Below are positions 13,601 through 24,652 of a stretch of 64,000 nt of DNA, one piece after another. The DNA is from Apostichopus japonicus. Its lineage: Eukaryota > Echinodermata > Holothuroidea > Aspidochirotida > Stichopodidae. Numbering within the stretch: the first letter of the stretch is position 1; every line of letters starts with the position of its first letter. A program made the position numbers and the translations under genes. The stretch spans positions 10,918,013 through 10,982,012 of the forward strand of contig NC_092577.1 of NCBI RefSeq assembly GCF_037975245.1, read 5' to 3'. The notes beneath the pieces were generated by a model. That model saw nothing but the letters and a program-made list of their open reading frames with translations. It did no database searches and had not been told where the DNA came from.

Positions 13601-16600
13601 ACCAGATCGTCCGAGACGTCATTAGATGGATTTTTGTGAAGCTCATAAAATAGGTCGTCTCTGGAACTTTCCAATTCCATTAATCTGAAAAGAAAAGAAA
13701 AGCAATTTAAAAAAAAAAAAACAATTTAAAGAACCTTCCTTGAAATTATATTATAAGATGTTATGGTAGAGTTTTTCACACAGCAATTCTGTACAATTTC
13801 AACTAAGCTTTCTAGAGGATTTCCTTCTAACATCCATGCACCTCTCCTCTGCCCATTTCATCCAAACATCAAGAGAAACGTTTGAGCTTAGAGAGTTTAC
13901 GAACCAATGACCAACTAAACTAAACACCAAATTTAAGGGGGGGGGGGGAAGAGTTAGCAATTTATTTTTGTTTCCTTGTAATTGTAAGGTATTTGACCAG
14001 ATTGATGAGAATGATAATTATGTTTTATTATCCCGCTACCCCAATCCCCCACCCCAATCCTCCCCCACTGTGTCATCCTGAAAAACTTACCCTTTGTGAG
14101 CCAAAAGGTATTTTTCGTCTTCGATGTATTGTTCAGTCAGTCGGATATTTTCAGGAACCGTAAAGATGTGCTTGAGGTTGTCTACAGCAGCTGCCAACTG
14201 TAATGGAGAACAAAGTAAGGATAATATGATCAACTTCAAGCTGAGAGAACATTAGTATAATAATGGAGAACAAAGGATAATATTATCAACATCAAGCAGA
14301 AATAACAATAGTATAATAATGGAGAACAAAGGATAATATCATCAACATCAAGCAGAAATAACAATAGTATAATATATTTAAATAGTCTTATTTCGGATTG
14401 TCCAAGTCTTATTTTAAACTTGTTCAAGTCATATTTAGTCTGTTTGGACTTGTTCAAGTCTACTCAAGTCTATTTAGATACATGATGGACAATTATGACT
14501 CTGATATCTTCTGAACAGAATAAAATTGTTTGGGAATGTTGCTCATCCCTAGTATTTGTATCACACTGACCAATGTTATAGTTGGTATTTGTTTCTTCTT
14601 TTCAATCTCCAGAGAGTTCATGCTCCGCCTCCCAAAACATACCCAATGCAGAAGCTTCATTCAACATCAATATAAAATATGCCAAAATTAACCAATCAGT
14701 GACCTAAATCATCGACAAACAGGCCTCGTAATGAGTAGAATTTGGAAGTGGTGATTGAAAATTGTTTCTACCACCAATCTTCATGAGAAATTTAATTTTT
14801 GACAAGGTTTGCTCCTTACAGATGGGCATATCGCACATGGTGATATTAAATATTATATAATTATGGTGGCTGCTTATGGGCATTACAAATCCATATTCTT
14901 GTTTTCAAAACATAAAATTACAATATTGATTTACTCTAATTTAAATATCTAGGAATAAGTTAAACTTGAGGATCTTGTACATATAAACACAATTTCTGAG
15001 GTACTACGGGAAAAAAAAACAAAAAATGTCAAACTCACTGACAGATGTTTGTGGATGGTGAAGCCTGCTTCACATTTGGTATTAGAGTTAATTGTCAAAG
15101 AGTTTCACTTTAACTTGTGATATGTATTTATGACAAGTACACATGATCACTGACCTGGCTGTGTTCGTTTGCGACGTCTTTCACGTCTCCCAACTTGGAC
15201 GTCAGCTCCGAGCATTCTTCATACATTTCATCAACCTCAACGATCCTAAAAATGTCAACAACAATAAAAGGAGAAGAGAAAAATGAAGAAATGAAAAAAG
15301 GAAAAAAGGGAAATATGATTAGTTGCTGTTGGACATCCATTTACTTGACTTTGAAATCTTTGAAAAGTTAGACATTTTATTCTGTACAAACAAATTTTTA
15401 GCATTTCTTCTCTAATATAAACAGCAGCCAGTGGGTAAATAGCTAACTAAATTATAAATCCATGACAAAGATGCCTTTTGTCGTGGGACGTATTTCCTAA
15501 TTAATCTAGGCACAGGTGGGGTGTAAGCTACATAGTGACATTGCAGATCTGACATACGGTTACAACACCTTCATCTATAATTCTATATGATAAGGTTATA
15601 CAACCACGGTTATCCAGCAGAATACTAATTCATACATTACCATGTTTCTATCAGGCTACAAATATAAAAACAGTCATCGGGCAAAGTTAAACTAGATTTC
15701 GCAAGTAAGTGTGTTGAGACTCTAAATATTTTTTATAATGAAGTAGATTTCCATCATATGTACCATTTGCGTATTTCTTTGATCCCATTGAGGGCGCCAT
15801 TCAGTTGGATGAGTCCTGTTTTCACACCATCCAGTTGAGACTGCATGGCAGTCTTCAGACGAGCTTCCACAGATGCCTACAAGGAAAGGGAGAGAGAAAA
15901 ACTCAATTGCCACAAGTTTTTACGATATATAAGAAAAAACAAATCTTTTATGACTTATGAAAAGTAGTCAAGTTGTTGTAAGTTAAAATTTTTATTTTGA
16001 GTCTATTAGATTGAAAAGAAAAGAATGATCTAAAACATTCTATGAAGCACCATACTTGTTGTAAACACTTATTGTCTAGGAATATCATCTATTTGAGGGT
16101 ATCAAACCAATTGAACGAGGGTTCCTTTCATATCATCAAAGTATTGCCAGCTCAAAACTGAACCTACCAATGTCAATAAATCCTGCAATGATGCTCTGTG
16201 CCATCACTGCACATGGATGCTACTCATTCAATCAAGCTTCACTATCCCATATTTGTTCAAATACAAAAGTATTATTACTTTATCTCCAAGCCTGTAGGAA
16301 GTTTGATCTATAGTAGGAATCTTCAGATGCCCTCTTGCTAACTAATAGTGCCACAAGCATAATCATGAAATATTTACCAATTATCAACCATGTAATGTAC
16401 ACATTAAATTAAAGTAAACAACAGCATTTGAGATAAACAAATATTTACTGTTTTTATACATCAGGTTAACTCAAAACTCAAATTTGCCTTGATCAAAATA
16501 TAAACATGGAGCATATAGATTTGCTAAGAGGTCTAAAAAGGCCCCCCTTTTTTCCCCTTCATTTACGAGACACCCTTTATAATGTAAAAACTTTGTCCTG

Positions 16601-17697
16601 ACCTTCTTCCGGGCTTCTTTTCTTCTTAACTGTTCCACTCTTTCCAGTTGGTCTGGTCTCTGTTGAGAGAGAAAAACTAGTTAATTAAATCACCCTCAAA
16701 GTATTTTGCACAATGTAGTTGGTCTATGTTATTAACTTTCCGCACACATTCTTTGCTTTTCTTGTGGTTTGTTTCTTGTTAAATTTCGATAGCTGTGACC
16801 GCTTAGCTTTTCTGATTTTCTTAAAGAGAAACTGTGTTAAATGCATGTGCTGACTAATGGATATTCTTGAGAAGTAATAAAATTATAACTCAGACAAAAT
16901 TAGTTTATTATAATTACTATCTTAATACCAACCCTTGTCCTCTCACAAGGACCGATTCATACGTTGGTGAGAGATATTAAAATTATGATTACAATAACTT
17001 TAAACTAAAGCTTGAATTCTGCCCAAAAGCAATGTGAAACTGATTGTGTTGATTGTACTTCATCCTCAAAGAGTTAAAACAAAGATTTGTACTCTGCATT
17101 CTCAATAAAAGTAACTACAAGATTAATAATAGTGGGATAATAGCTATCAAATGTACACAGTAGGTCACCCAAGGTTCTATCACCATGATCTTGTGCTAGT
17201 AATAGTATTAGTATCTAGGCTAGGCCTACTCAAGCTAGGCATATGATAAGATGGTTCCGGCCCTTTCAAAGGGACTCATCTGTCTAGACTGTGATTCTTG
17301 TGAACTATAATACTGATATACTGTGATAGGCGTATGCCTATCTCACATAGGGGGCCAGTAACACTGTCATCATTACACAGTGGTTCCAGTCTCGATATAT
17401 GGGGACTGGGTTTGAGAGTGGATCAAGTTGTTTGGTTTTCGCTTCCAGACTTGGATGACTTTTCAGTATTAAACGCTGTGACTTAGTCTAGGCAGTAGTA
17501 ATACTTCTAGTACTCGGTAAACTAGCCTGGCCTAAACTTTGTTTTGCTTAGCTTAGGGCGAACGTTTGGTATATCCTCCCTATGAATATGAGTATGACAG
17601 GAAGTAAACAATAATGCACCTTCAACATATTTTCAACTCTTTTAGAAGCATTTTCGATGGCTTCGATTTCTGCAGTTCCAAAGGCAGCAGCATCCAT
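58..17697 (-). CDS. EXOC3: EXOC3 (Sec6) exocyst complex component, C-terminus beyond window
   Basis: Exocyst subunit that helps tether secretory vesicles to the plasma membrane, in the Sec3-Sec5-Sec6-Sec8 half of the complex. Read on the minus strand, the exons join in phase: 17620-17697, 16603-16659, 15764-15876, 15155-15245, 14091-14197, 13603-13684, 12928-12966, 12426-12535, 11439-11552, 10773-10878, 10012-10095, 9166-9239, 8423-8518, 7753-7819, 6912-7004, 6378-6471, 4085-4155, 3341-3394, 2397-2488, 1861-1932 (duplicate at 1729-1800), 371-532, 58-169. The spliced product is 656 residues with one copy of the duplicated exon, against about 745-756 in human EXOC3, so roughly 90-100 C-terminal residues lie past the left edge. 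Landmarks matching the family are [64 protein letters not shown] and [10 protein letters not shown]. All introns checked are GT-AG. The start ATG at 17697 gives [10 protein letters not shown], close in length to the human N-terminus. No frameshift or internal stop was found. Confidence 0.95.
715..1595. repeat. 92-bp tandem array in EXOC3 intron
   Basis: About nine to ten units with landmark ATGCTTCAAAGCACTGATAC recurring at about 751, 843, 935, 1027 and 1119, so the period is 92 bp. Later units vary by small deletions (one is 79 bp). It fills most of the intron between exon 21 and the duplicated exon 20. The similarity of units suggests recent expansion. Confidence 0.9.
1729..1800 (-). CDS. 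EXOC3: EXOC3 exon 20, copy b (tandem duplicate exon)
   Basis: Same length, phase and splice signals as copy a. The encoded peptide differs at two residues: Asn to Thr and His to Asp, giving [18 protein letters not shown]. Its acceptor is preceded by a C-rich tract. The duplicated unit is about 132 bp, made of the exon plus about 60 bp of 3' intron flank. The intron between the copies is only 60 nt, which could favour mutually exclusive use. A collapsed allele or assembly duplication is the alternative. Confidence 0.75.
1861..1932 (-). CDS. EXOC3: EXOC3 exon 20, copy a (5' copy)
   Basis: This 72-nt exon enters and leaves in phase 2, has an AG acceptor and a GTGAGT donor, and encodes [18 protein letters not shown] followed by IMSRQ. 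It corresponds to the human segment around EEVFLDLEQHLNELM. A near-identical copy follows 60 nt downstream at 1729-1800. Because the length is a multiple of three, using copy a, copy b or both keeps the frame. Confidence 0.88.
2898..3137 (-). mobile_element. LINE remnant: C-terminal tail of a reverse-transcriptase ORF
   Basis: A minus-strand reading frame carries [20 protein letters not shown] and [16 protein letters not shown], the typical C-terminal end of the reverse-transcriptase ORF of CR1/L2-like non-LTR retrotransposons. There is no catalytic region, so it is a 5'-truncated insertion in the intron between EXOC3 exons 18 and 19, in the same orientation as the gene. Confidence 0.75.
3673..3915 (+). 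mobile_element. tRNA-derived SINE (family A), plus copy
   Basis: The head has an A-box-like TAGCTCAGTGGTTAATACC and a B box GGTTCGAGTCACTCC at 3721. A non-tRNA body follows, then a short (ACAT)n tail. A second copy with the same body (landmarks GACTTCGGTCAGCTTGAGG and CCAATGAGGCTTCTT) lies inverted at about 61638-61881. Intact internal promoter boxes suggest a fairly young copy. It sits in the EXOC3 intron between exons 17 and 18. Confidence 0.8.
4156..6377. other. EXOC3 intron 16: (GAT)n tract split by a LINE
   Basis: The largest EXOC3 intron. It holds a pure (GAT)n run at about 4584-4657, then a diverged GAT-rich stretch that resumes at 5802-6019, with a 1.08-kb 5'-truncated LINE between them. 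A continuous frame through all three reads as poly-Asp, reverse transcriptase and poly-Asp, but it is not a gene. Confidence 0.85.
4720..5801 (+). mobile_element. 5'-truncated non-LTR retrotransposon with RT fragment
   Basis: An open frame encodes the second half of a reverse transcriptase: [15 protein letters not shown], the catalytic FADDTAL, then [18 protein letters not shown] and the C-terminal region. The order and motifs fit jockey/CR1/Rex-type LINEs. The 3' end has AATAAAG followed by a (AATCTG)n tail. It lies antisense to EXOC3. The same GAT-rich 43-mer flanks both ends (4677-4719 and 5802-5844) with one mismatch, consistent with a target-site duplication. No endonuclease domain remains. 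Confidence 0.85.
6378..11552 (-). CDS. EXOC3: EXOC3 exons 9-16: central helical region
   Basis: Exon 9 (11439-11552) is easy to miss because exons 8 and 10 would also join in phase without it. It encodes the family segment with [18 protein letters not shown], so it belongs in the transcript. Exon 10 (10773-10878) carries [18 protein letters not shown]. Exon 11 (10012-10095) carries [10 protein letters not shown]. Exon 12 (9166-9239) carries [14 protein letters not shown]. Exon 13 (8423-8518) carries the segment with [15 protein letters not shown]. Exon 14 (7753-7819) carries [17 protein letters not shown]. Exon 15 (6912-7004) carries [15 protein letters not shown]. Exon 16 (6378-6471) carries [20 protein letters not shown]. 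Phases are continuous throughout. Confidence 0.92.
6515..6625. repeat. A-rich microsatellite (AAAAT/AAACT)n
   Basis: Runs of AAAAT and AAAACT units in the intron between EXOC3 exons 15 and 16. Likely a decayed poly(A) tail or simple slippage repeat; no element body was recognised next to it. Confidence 0.8.
10330..10375 (+). mobile_element. Fragment of a repeat shared with 33716-33755
   Basis: The string CTGCTAGGATTGAAATGTCA followed by GGCCC and TAACTTC matches CTGCTAGGATCGAAAAGTCA with the same flank at about 33728. It is probably the terminal part of the same mobile family, possibly Penelope-like. Too short to classify alone. A (TA)n tract follows at 10397-10458. Confidence 0.4.
11061..11297 (-). 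mobile_element. tRNA-related SINE (family C) with 32-bp internal triplication
   Basis: The phrase CACCTGGGTGAA...GGCAATGGAGATTAAG occurs three times at a 32-bp spacing (11068, 11100, 11132). It is followed by GCGCCTTGCCCAAGGACACA, a phrase I know from dispersed repeats in marine deuterostomes. On the minus strand the far end reads like a tRNA A-box region (TGGTCAAATGGCTAAAGC). The B box is not recognisable, so the copy is old. It lies in the EXOC3 intron between exons 9 and 10. Confidence 0.6.
12426..17697 (-). CDS. EXOC3: EXOC3 exons 1-8: N-terminal coiled-coil part
   Basis: Exon 1 (17620-17697) holds the start codon and ends in phase 0. Exon 2 (16603-16659) encodes [19 protein letters not shown]. 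Exon 3 (15764-15876, ends phase 2) begins [17 protein letters not shown]. Exon 4 (15155-15245) ends in [10 protein letters not shown]. Exon 5 (14091-14197) begins [19 protein letters not shown]. Exon 6 (13603-13684) encodes [15 protein letters not shown]. Exon 7 (12928-12966) is only 39 nt and encodes [13 protein letters not shown]. Exon 8 (12426-12535) ends in CLRIIEREE with a split Arg codon. In the family this is the helical, coiled-coil N-terminal region used for packing against other exocyst subunits. Introns are 0.4-1.1 kb. Confidence 0.93.
14206..14372. repeat. About 65-bp tandem repeat beside EXOC3 exon 5
   Basis: Two to three units containing AATGGAGAACAAAGGATAAT and ATCAACATCAAGCAGAAATA, beginning within 10 bp of the acceptor side of exon 5. 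It is followed by diverged CAAGTCT-type repeats to about 14480. Confidence 0.75.
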
Positions 17698-19174
17698 CTT
17701 GCCACTTTTCACGAACGACCCTAATGTCAGAAAGAGAATTAAGAAATGTTTTAGGGTGTCGGAAGTAGGCCCACTTTTGCTTTTGCGAGAAAAAAAGCCC
17801 TGCTAAGTTATGTAACCAGTTTACGTACTATTAATAAAGCTAAGAAGTATCATGAAATATCCAGAGTTAGTGAGGCGAGTATGGAACGCGAAAAATATTA
17901 AACACATACAACCACGCAGGGAGCCCGCTACCTATGAACAACCATGTCACTATATACTAGGATATCTTCAAAACGAAGTAAGGCTTTCCTTCGCTGCACG
18001 GGGCAGTCATTGTTCACATGATATCTCTTATAAAAATCAAAGATGATGGTGAGTGTGTGTCTCCTTTACAGGCATCGAGTTAAGTATGTCCTGGAAGGAG
18101 CACTCCACAGTACGAAAACGTTCCACCCATGCAGGGTCATGTGACGTGCTCCCAGGTGCTACAAACACATTATTTGGCCCTTCGTCAGTTCGAAGAGATA
18201 ACCTCTCTGTAGACAACAGAACGCCACTATAACGGGCATTTACGCTAAATTTGAGAACATTTCTTAGGTTTGGATGATAACGTTTTAACCTTCCGTCCCA
18301 TAAAAACCCATTGATCTGCATGGACCCCCCGGCTGCAGCCGGGTTACTATGCGAACATCTACTGACAGAGATTTCATATGGTGGGGACTCCTATCATATT
18401 ACGTGCAAACTTGTCCAGGAGGACTTGTGTTGCTAAGGAACAACGAATCCTGTCGTCTGCTTCTTGTGTCTATGTACATTTGTGTACATTCCCGATAAGC
18501 TGCGTGCGTTCAGCTGCAGTTCAACTATTTGAATGAAAATACTCAAAACTATCAATTTTGTAATTGAAAACTGCAGTTAACATTGGGAAAATGAGTCACT
18601 AAACAAAATCACACTATTCGCGTAGTTTCATTGGGAAGGTGCACAGCCATGAGATCCTGACCTATACTGTTGTAGAATATACATTCAAGGAGTACTATAA
18701 GAGTTGAGTGCTACAACGGTGCACGTCACATGACCCTCCATGGTTGGTGCGTGTTTTGGCGCGCCTCCTGTATTGAAATAGTCGGTCAAGGTTAATGTTA
18801 ACGCCTCTAATGTGATGGACAATCTTTGTAGGGATTTCGAACTTTGGAAATTTAATGAATGCATAAATATTCACACAAATAATTTGGATATATTGTAAAC
18901 TGTCATTTATTTTTGAAACACTGATACCAGCCCAAGTTCCCTTTCTATTATATTTTGAGAAATGAACCTTTTAACTCGAAACATCTGAGGCTCATCATTT
19001 AAAGTGGCTGAACTACTTAGCCTATAGTACACAGACCACTTTATGTAATTTCCTCAGATGCAACACGAAACGCAATACGACAACAACATACTTTTTAGGA
19101 CTTCAATTCCACATGTATTACAAATTTGTGAAGAACATAATGGTTGAATGTCTTCCAACGGTGTCTGTTGAAGG

Positions 19175-19756
19175 GAACCAATGGCGACTCATATGGCAAA
19201 TATGTGTAGGTCTGCCTCATATGCTATTTGGAAAATTGCCAAAATTCGAAATAGCCTCGATCAAAATTCTACCATTAAATTTATTCATGCCTTCGTCACC
19301 TCTTGATTATATTATTGCAAAAGTTTGCATTTCGGCCTTTCTTTGCATCAAATTCAAAAACTTCAACTTCTGCAAAACTCCGCTGCTCGCCTTGTAACTA
19401 CCCCCCCCCCCCCCCCGCCCAAAGGGATCACTTTACTCATGTCTTGTAAGAATTACACTTAGTCTGGCTTCCAGTTCAGCAGCGGATTGAATATAACATT
19501 AATGCACCGGCTTATATGACAGAATCACTGACCATACGCCCTATCGGAAATACCAAGTTAAACAGCGATAGGCGTTCCATGTTTGCGCGCCACGTTTATG
19601 GAATACCTTACCACAGTCTCTTCGTGCACTTGATCATTTTCCAACTTTGAAGTCTCATCTCAAAACCTTCTTCTTTGCTAAGAAGTGGTTTTTCTCTGCA
19701 TTCTTTGTAAAGTGCTTTGAGATATTCGTTATGTAAAGCGCTATATAAATGTTTAT

Positions 19757-19757
<1 letters not shown>
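19175..19757 (+). mobile_element. Degenerate L2/CR1-like LINE 3' half
   Basis: Broken frames encode pieces of a LINE C-terminal ORF: a stretch like KLQLLQNSAARLVT near 19345-19400, WLPVQQRIEYNINAPAY near 19470-19515, then FARHVYGIPYHSL. It ends in AAAGCGCTATATAAATG followed by (ATA)n, the 3' terminus typical of L2-like LINEs. Frameshifts and a poly(C) run show it is dead. Confidence 0.75.
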
Positions 19758-19852
<95 letters not shown>

Positions 19853-19890
19853 TATAATAATAATTATTATTATTGTTATTATTATTATTA
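19753..19890. repeat. (ATA)n microsatellite, LINE tail
   Basis: About 45 trinucleotide units directly following the LINE 3' end, so probably grown from its tail. Long Ile/Asn-only frames here are artefacts. Confidence 0.9.
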
Positions 19891-21141
19891 TTTGTATGAT
19901 AATGATTATGATTATGATTATGATTATTGTTATATTTGATGCATCAGAATATATAAAATAATGGATTAACTTGATCAAAATGTAAGCAGCGCACTGCAGG
20001 AACCGACAGGGATCAACAGGTTAGCTTTTAAAGAGCATTCCAGACATTTTAAACAGATATCTTGAAAACCGGAAAAGCTGAATAGAAGCATTGCTAACAC
20101 TCGCTCTCTTTATATATCTTAGACTTTGACATATAATGTATACTAAACTACTTCCGAAAGTTATCCTTTGAATTCATTATGTACTAATGTGTAAGAACAA
20201 CCCAGATTCCGTTCTCCACACTAAATAATAACACAATTGTTGTTGTTAACCGTGTATACACATAAACGCGCCGAGTTTCCAGGTACCGAAAGCTGATTGG
20301 TTTTGTTACAATTCATCGTTTATAGTTGTTTCAGCGGGAGTAAACTTACACTAAAGGTTCAGTTGAGGTCGTTGCGGGCTACCGTCTGCATAGCAATGTT
20401 TGCCCTCTACCTCGACCTGCCTTTGATCATGTGATAAAACGGGGGGTACTGCAGAACAATAGCTATACTGATTTCAGGGGTACATCAATCGGCTATAGCT
20501 GTTTATCTGGTTTTATGCGGTTCGTTCTCACCTTCGCGTGTCTTTCCAGAATGAATACAGATATAAGGCATATACAAAGGTTTGTTGAATGTAGCAATGA
20601 GCAAAGTCTAAAGTGCACGCTACTGTTTTCAAAAGTGCTTCAAATCCGTTTCGAGTGCTCCGTGGTATATGATTAGTGTTAGCTTTTATACAATGACATA
20701 CAAGAGACTTTTGTTTGATGAGAAGTTTATAGTTAATGTTACAAAATCGCCGGCTCTCTACAATATCTCTTCTTATTTTGTCACGTATCAATTAGAAACT
20801 CTCTTAAGATCTAAGTGAGGAGTTGACTAATCACTGAACTGTTCGGAAGCTACATCAGCTAATCAAAGTGATCTTCGTAGCGATGTACACATAAATGTAC
20901 AATACTACTACTACGCATTGGACTACAGAATAAATAAAGTTGGATTTTAATTGTTGTACTGACCTACCTTATGTCAATATCTTTAATTGAGAACATGCAT
21001 GCGCCATCGCAGTACATTATCTACTGTGCGTGATACATACGAGTCAACTTGAAGCTACGGAGAGGTTGTGTTTGAAAGATCGCGTTTCCAAAGGAGTGGT
21101 GTTTTTGTGGAAGATTTCCGGATGGCTTTTGAATTAAGACG

Positions 21142-21172
21142 ATGAAGAACGACGGAACTGATATGTATGAAG
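21142..21172 (+). CDS. GASK1: Predicted first coding exon of GASK1-like gene
   Basis: ATG at 21142 opens 10 codons ([10 protein letters not shown]) and ends in a strong donor, GGTAAGT, at 21173. It splices in phase to an acceptor (TTGTGCAG) at 22865, adding EDDT before the MNQRVIGV start at 22874. If this exon is not used, translation starts at 22874 in exon 2, eight bases after the acceptor. Both starts place the membrane anchor near the N-terminus. Confidence 0.6.
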
Positions 21173-24100
21173 GTAAGTATATATTGGTCCTGTCTAAATC
21201 ATCAATTATTTCGGCATTTACGTGACTCAACTTCGTTTAATTTACGATTCTCGTTTCCAGTGTTTTCTGCCCTACCCCCTTTCTTCTGTATGTCGTAACA
21301 GCATGCCTTTCTTGCGTAACACCATGTTGGAGAATCGTGGGGGAAAAATAAAGTCATGAGTAGTATGCAAAATACGTTCTCACTCATATATATGCCATTA
21401 TCACAGTGTCTATATACTTGTATGACTCAACCATGCCAGTAGATCAGTACGTTTTAATAGAGGAAGGGGGCACAAACCCAACCCTCATCTATAGCTTATA
21501 GGACAGATCTTCCCCTGACAGTAGACAACTCACCACCCACCCCCCGACACCCAAAACAGGTAAGAAACCTCTTTCTCCTTTTGGGAGATATTCTAGCAAG
21601 TTAACAGTCGTGATTTTCAAAACGATATTTTGTAAATCTGTGACGTCAGAGAACCACTAGGATCTAAATCCGTTTCACTCTCCTTGTCTCTCTCTTTCTA
21701 TATGTTTCGTATTTTTCTATGTTGCAAGCTAGAATGTTAATGGAGCACTGAAACCATTGTCATCGTTAGGTTATTATGTTTACTTGGAAAACCCATCTGC
21801 ATTTACAGTATTATAACTTGTAATGAATACATATATTAGGAGAATCATGTAAAAGACTGCAGCACACGTGGCTCGATGATGTCATAATGATAGACTTGAT
21901 CAAATTTTAATCCTTGTGTGTAAAGAATCATTAAATTCCGAGATATTAGCTAATATCTCCCAAATTGAATATTAAAAGTTTCTTAGGTGTTTTAGGGAAG
22001 TTGTCTATACAGTTATCTCTATATCACATAGACCAATAATGATGGTTGGGTTTGTGTCTCCTGGCTGGGGGTGAGGTGAGATGTAGGAGGTGTGGGTGGG
22101 GGTGGGAGTTATTTATGACAGTTATCTCTATCACATATAGACCAATAATCATGGTTCATGTGTGTGTGTGAGTCTCCTTTAATGAGGCTATGGTCGTATA
22201 GATTTAAATTTGAGCAGGTTATAAGTTAAATATGGAATGAAAAACGAACAAAACCAACGGCTTGATCCCTGTCTTCCTTCTGTAACGACGGTATCTTCCA
22301 AGGGGAGGGTGAGATTAGGGTTGGTGGGATGCCGATGGAGGTGAAGAATGGATACGCATGTGACTGATGAGAGAATGAAAATGAAATATGCATCCGACTT
22401 TATGGGTACAGTTTTTTTTAAGTAACAGCATTTGAAATTGATAATTTTTTGATCGCGACAAAATTTAATTTGAAACGAAGCAAACAGTTGTGATGTCGTA
22501 GATGCTCATTAAGCAAACTGTTGTTTTCATGTCCATGCCATCAAGGACGGAAATTGTAAATAGTATCAGTGAATGCAGTTATAGAAAGCTGCATGGAAAC
22601 GTAAAAGGCTACGTGGCGGAGAGTATATGACTTTCAACACGTCTTGTAACCATATAGACTAATGTCACCCCTCTCAATTATGTTTCACCGAGCACCACTT
22701 GTACGAAAAGTTCAAACATTTTAATGACAGGAATATTTCGGCCCTCTTTCAATTCCTGGCTACGGATCTGGCTTTGTTTCCCTCAAATGTAACTCATCTT
22801 CCACCCGCAGATTTAATCAAATCTAAAACGTCTAACCGATTTTTCCCGCTTTTTTTCTTGTGCAGACGACACCATGAATCAAAGAGTTATTGGCGTGAGG
22901 CGGAGGAGGCGTGTTAAGAGGGTGCTTCTTGCTGTTTTCATCGTCGTTGCTGTCACATCTTTCTGGCAATTGTCCCGACGAGATTCCGAATTAACTCGAA
23001 TCGACGGAATTCAGGTATCAGGACAGCAAAGACTTCAAGTCGGCGTTCCGACAGGTGATGCAGACGTTGAAGCATCAGATGACATTACGAGAGAACACAC
23101 CAACAATTCATCTCGAAATGTTTCACATAATCTTTCGGGAGCAGACGATCGTAATCCAATGACGTCAGAATCGTTAACGAATCAAGTCATTACGACTGCC
23201 ACATCAAATAAAACAATTACACAGTTTTCTGGACATTTAAATGTTAGCAGCAAAATAGATGTTAATGATACAATCAGTGCAAATGCAGACGTTGCAAACG
23301 CTGACAAAGATGATGATAACAAGGAAATGGCGCCAAATACAAATTCCTCTGGTAACCATGAGGATCTGAAACAAGCAGACGACCAGGCGAAAGCCAAAAT
23401 GATGGATGACGTCAGAGAAAAATCACAAAGTACTGTTAATAAGACGTCGACAATAAATACTCATGAAGAGGAAGAGGACAATCCTCTTAACGGTGATGAA
23501 GTTGAAGGTGATAAACAAACGTCTGAGGAAAAGATTGTAAAAAATAAACCCATCAATAAACTGAATAACGAATCATCGAAAGAAGAGAATGATATTAAAA
23601 TGGAGGGTGACACGTTAACAGCGAAAGCGAAGAATATAGAAACTGTCAGTAAACCAGCTGAACTATTACAATACAATTACAGTGAACCTAGATATTCTGT
23701 TTCGGAAGATGGGCAATTTAAATTAATAAAATTTGTGGATGAAAAAGTAAATATTTCTTTCAGTCAGTCATTGAAGTACAGTCCATTTAGCCAAGTCGAT
23801 AAGGTATATTTAACACTTTTAGCACAGGGTGAGATCCGCGAAATATATTCTATTCAACATCACGAACATTTAAGATTAGTCGCTTTCGATGCGCCTACCT
23901 TATTTCACAACGTTATACCAATAGAATCGTGCCCGTTATGTGGAGCAATAAAAAGGCCAAAAGATCTCAATGAAGTTCTAGCATTTCACGTTGATAGGAC
24001 TCTGGGCATTGAGAGAGCTCTACCCGCCACGGGAAGGAAATTTATGCAAATTGAGTTAGATAATTTGAAATTTGAAGGTGATAATCCTGATGTCGTATTT

Positions 24101-24560
24101 CCGGTCATGTGGTTTGCGAGAGATTTAATGCACCGAGGAAAGTTTCAAAAAGATCAGAATTCGATGCAGTTGTCATGGAGACAGTATCAAGAAATATTAA
24201 GCAAATGCCATGACCCCAGTAATTTAACTGAAGGGTTTAACTGCACAGATGTAAACTACTCTGATTGGTCGAGGATGGCTGTGTTGGATTTTATCATGCA
24301 GGTTTGATATTCTATATTATACTTAATAATAATATAATAAAAGATTAATAAACGAACTTAAAGTTAGGTCGACGTGTCTCCCCCACCCCCTCCCCATCCC
24401 CACACCCTCTCTTCAGTCGACGTTGATCAGTTTCGGCCGAGATATGACAGGTTGACGACTGGTTGAACTTCAGGTAGTAGGAGTCATGGAGCTTGATGTT
24501 CACTATCGTACTCCAGACATGGGCCGGGCCCCTCGGTGTAATAGGACCTAGACACGGCGT

Positions 24561-24652
<92 letters not shown>

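Larger units (their letters stand above)
17698..21141. other. Intergenic region between divergent EXOC3 and GASK1
   Basis: This 3.4-kb segment must hold the promoters of both genes, which point away from each other. No TATA box or CpG island could be assigned with confidence. A CCAAT-type box (reverse, GATTGG) lies near 20293 in a locally GC-richer stretch (20265-20420). The middle is occupied by LINE debris and an (ATA)n tract. Short ORFs at 18037-18321 and 20431-20676 show no family features. Confidence 0.6.

Noticed and set aside
18037-18321. 94-residue minus-strand ORF upstream of EXOC3
   Set aside because: No family motif, no conserved neighbours and ordinary length for chance in this composition.
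23182-23676. Minus-strand Ser/Val/Leu-rich frames
   Set aside because: Shadows of the acidic GASK1 stem on the opposite strand.
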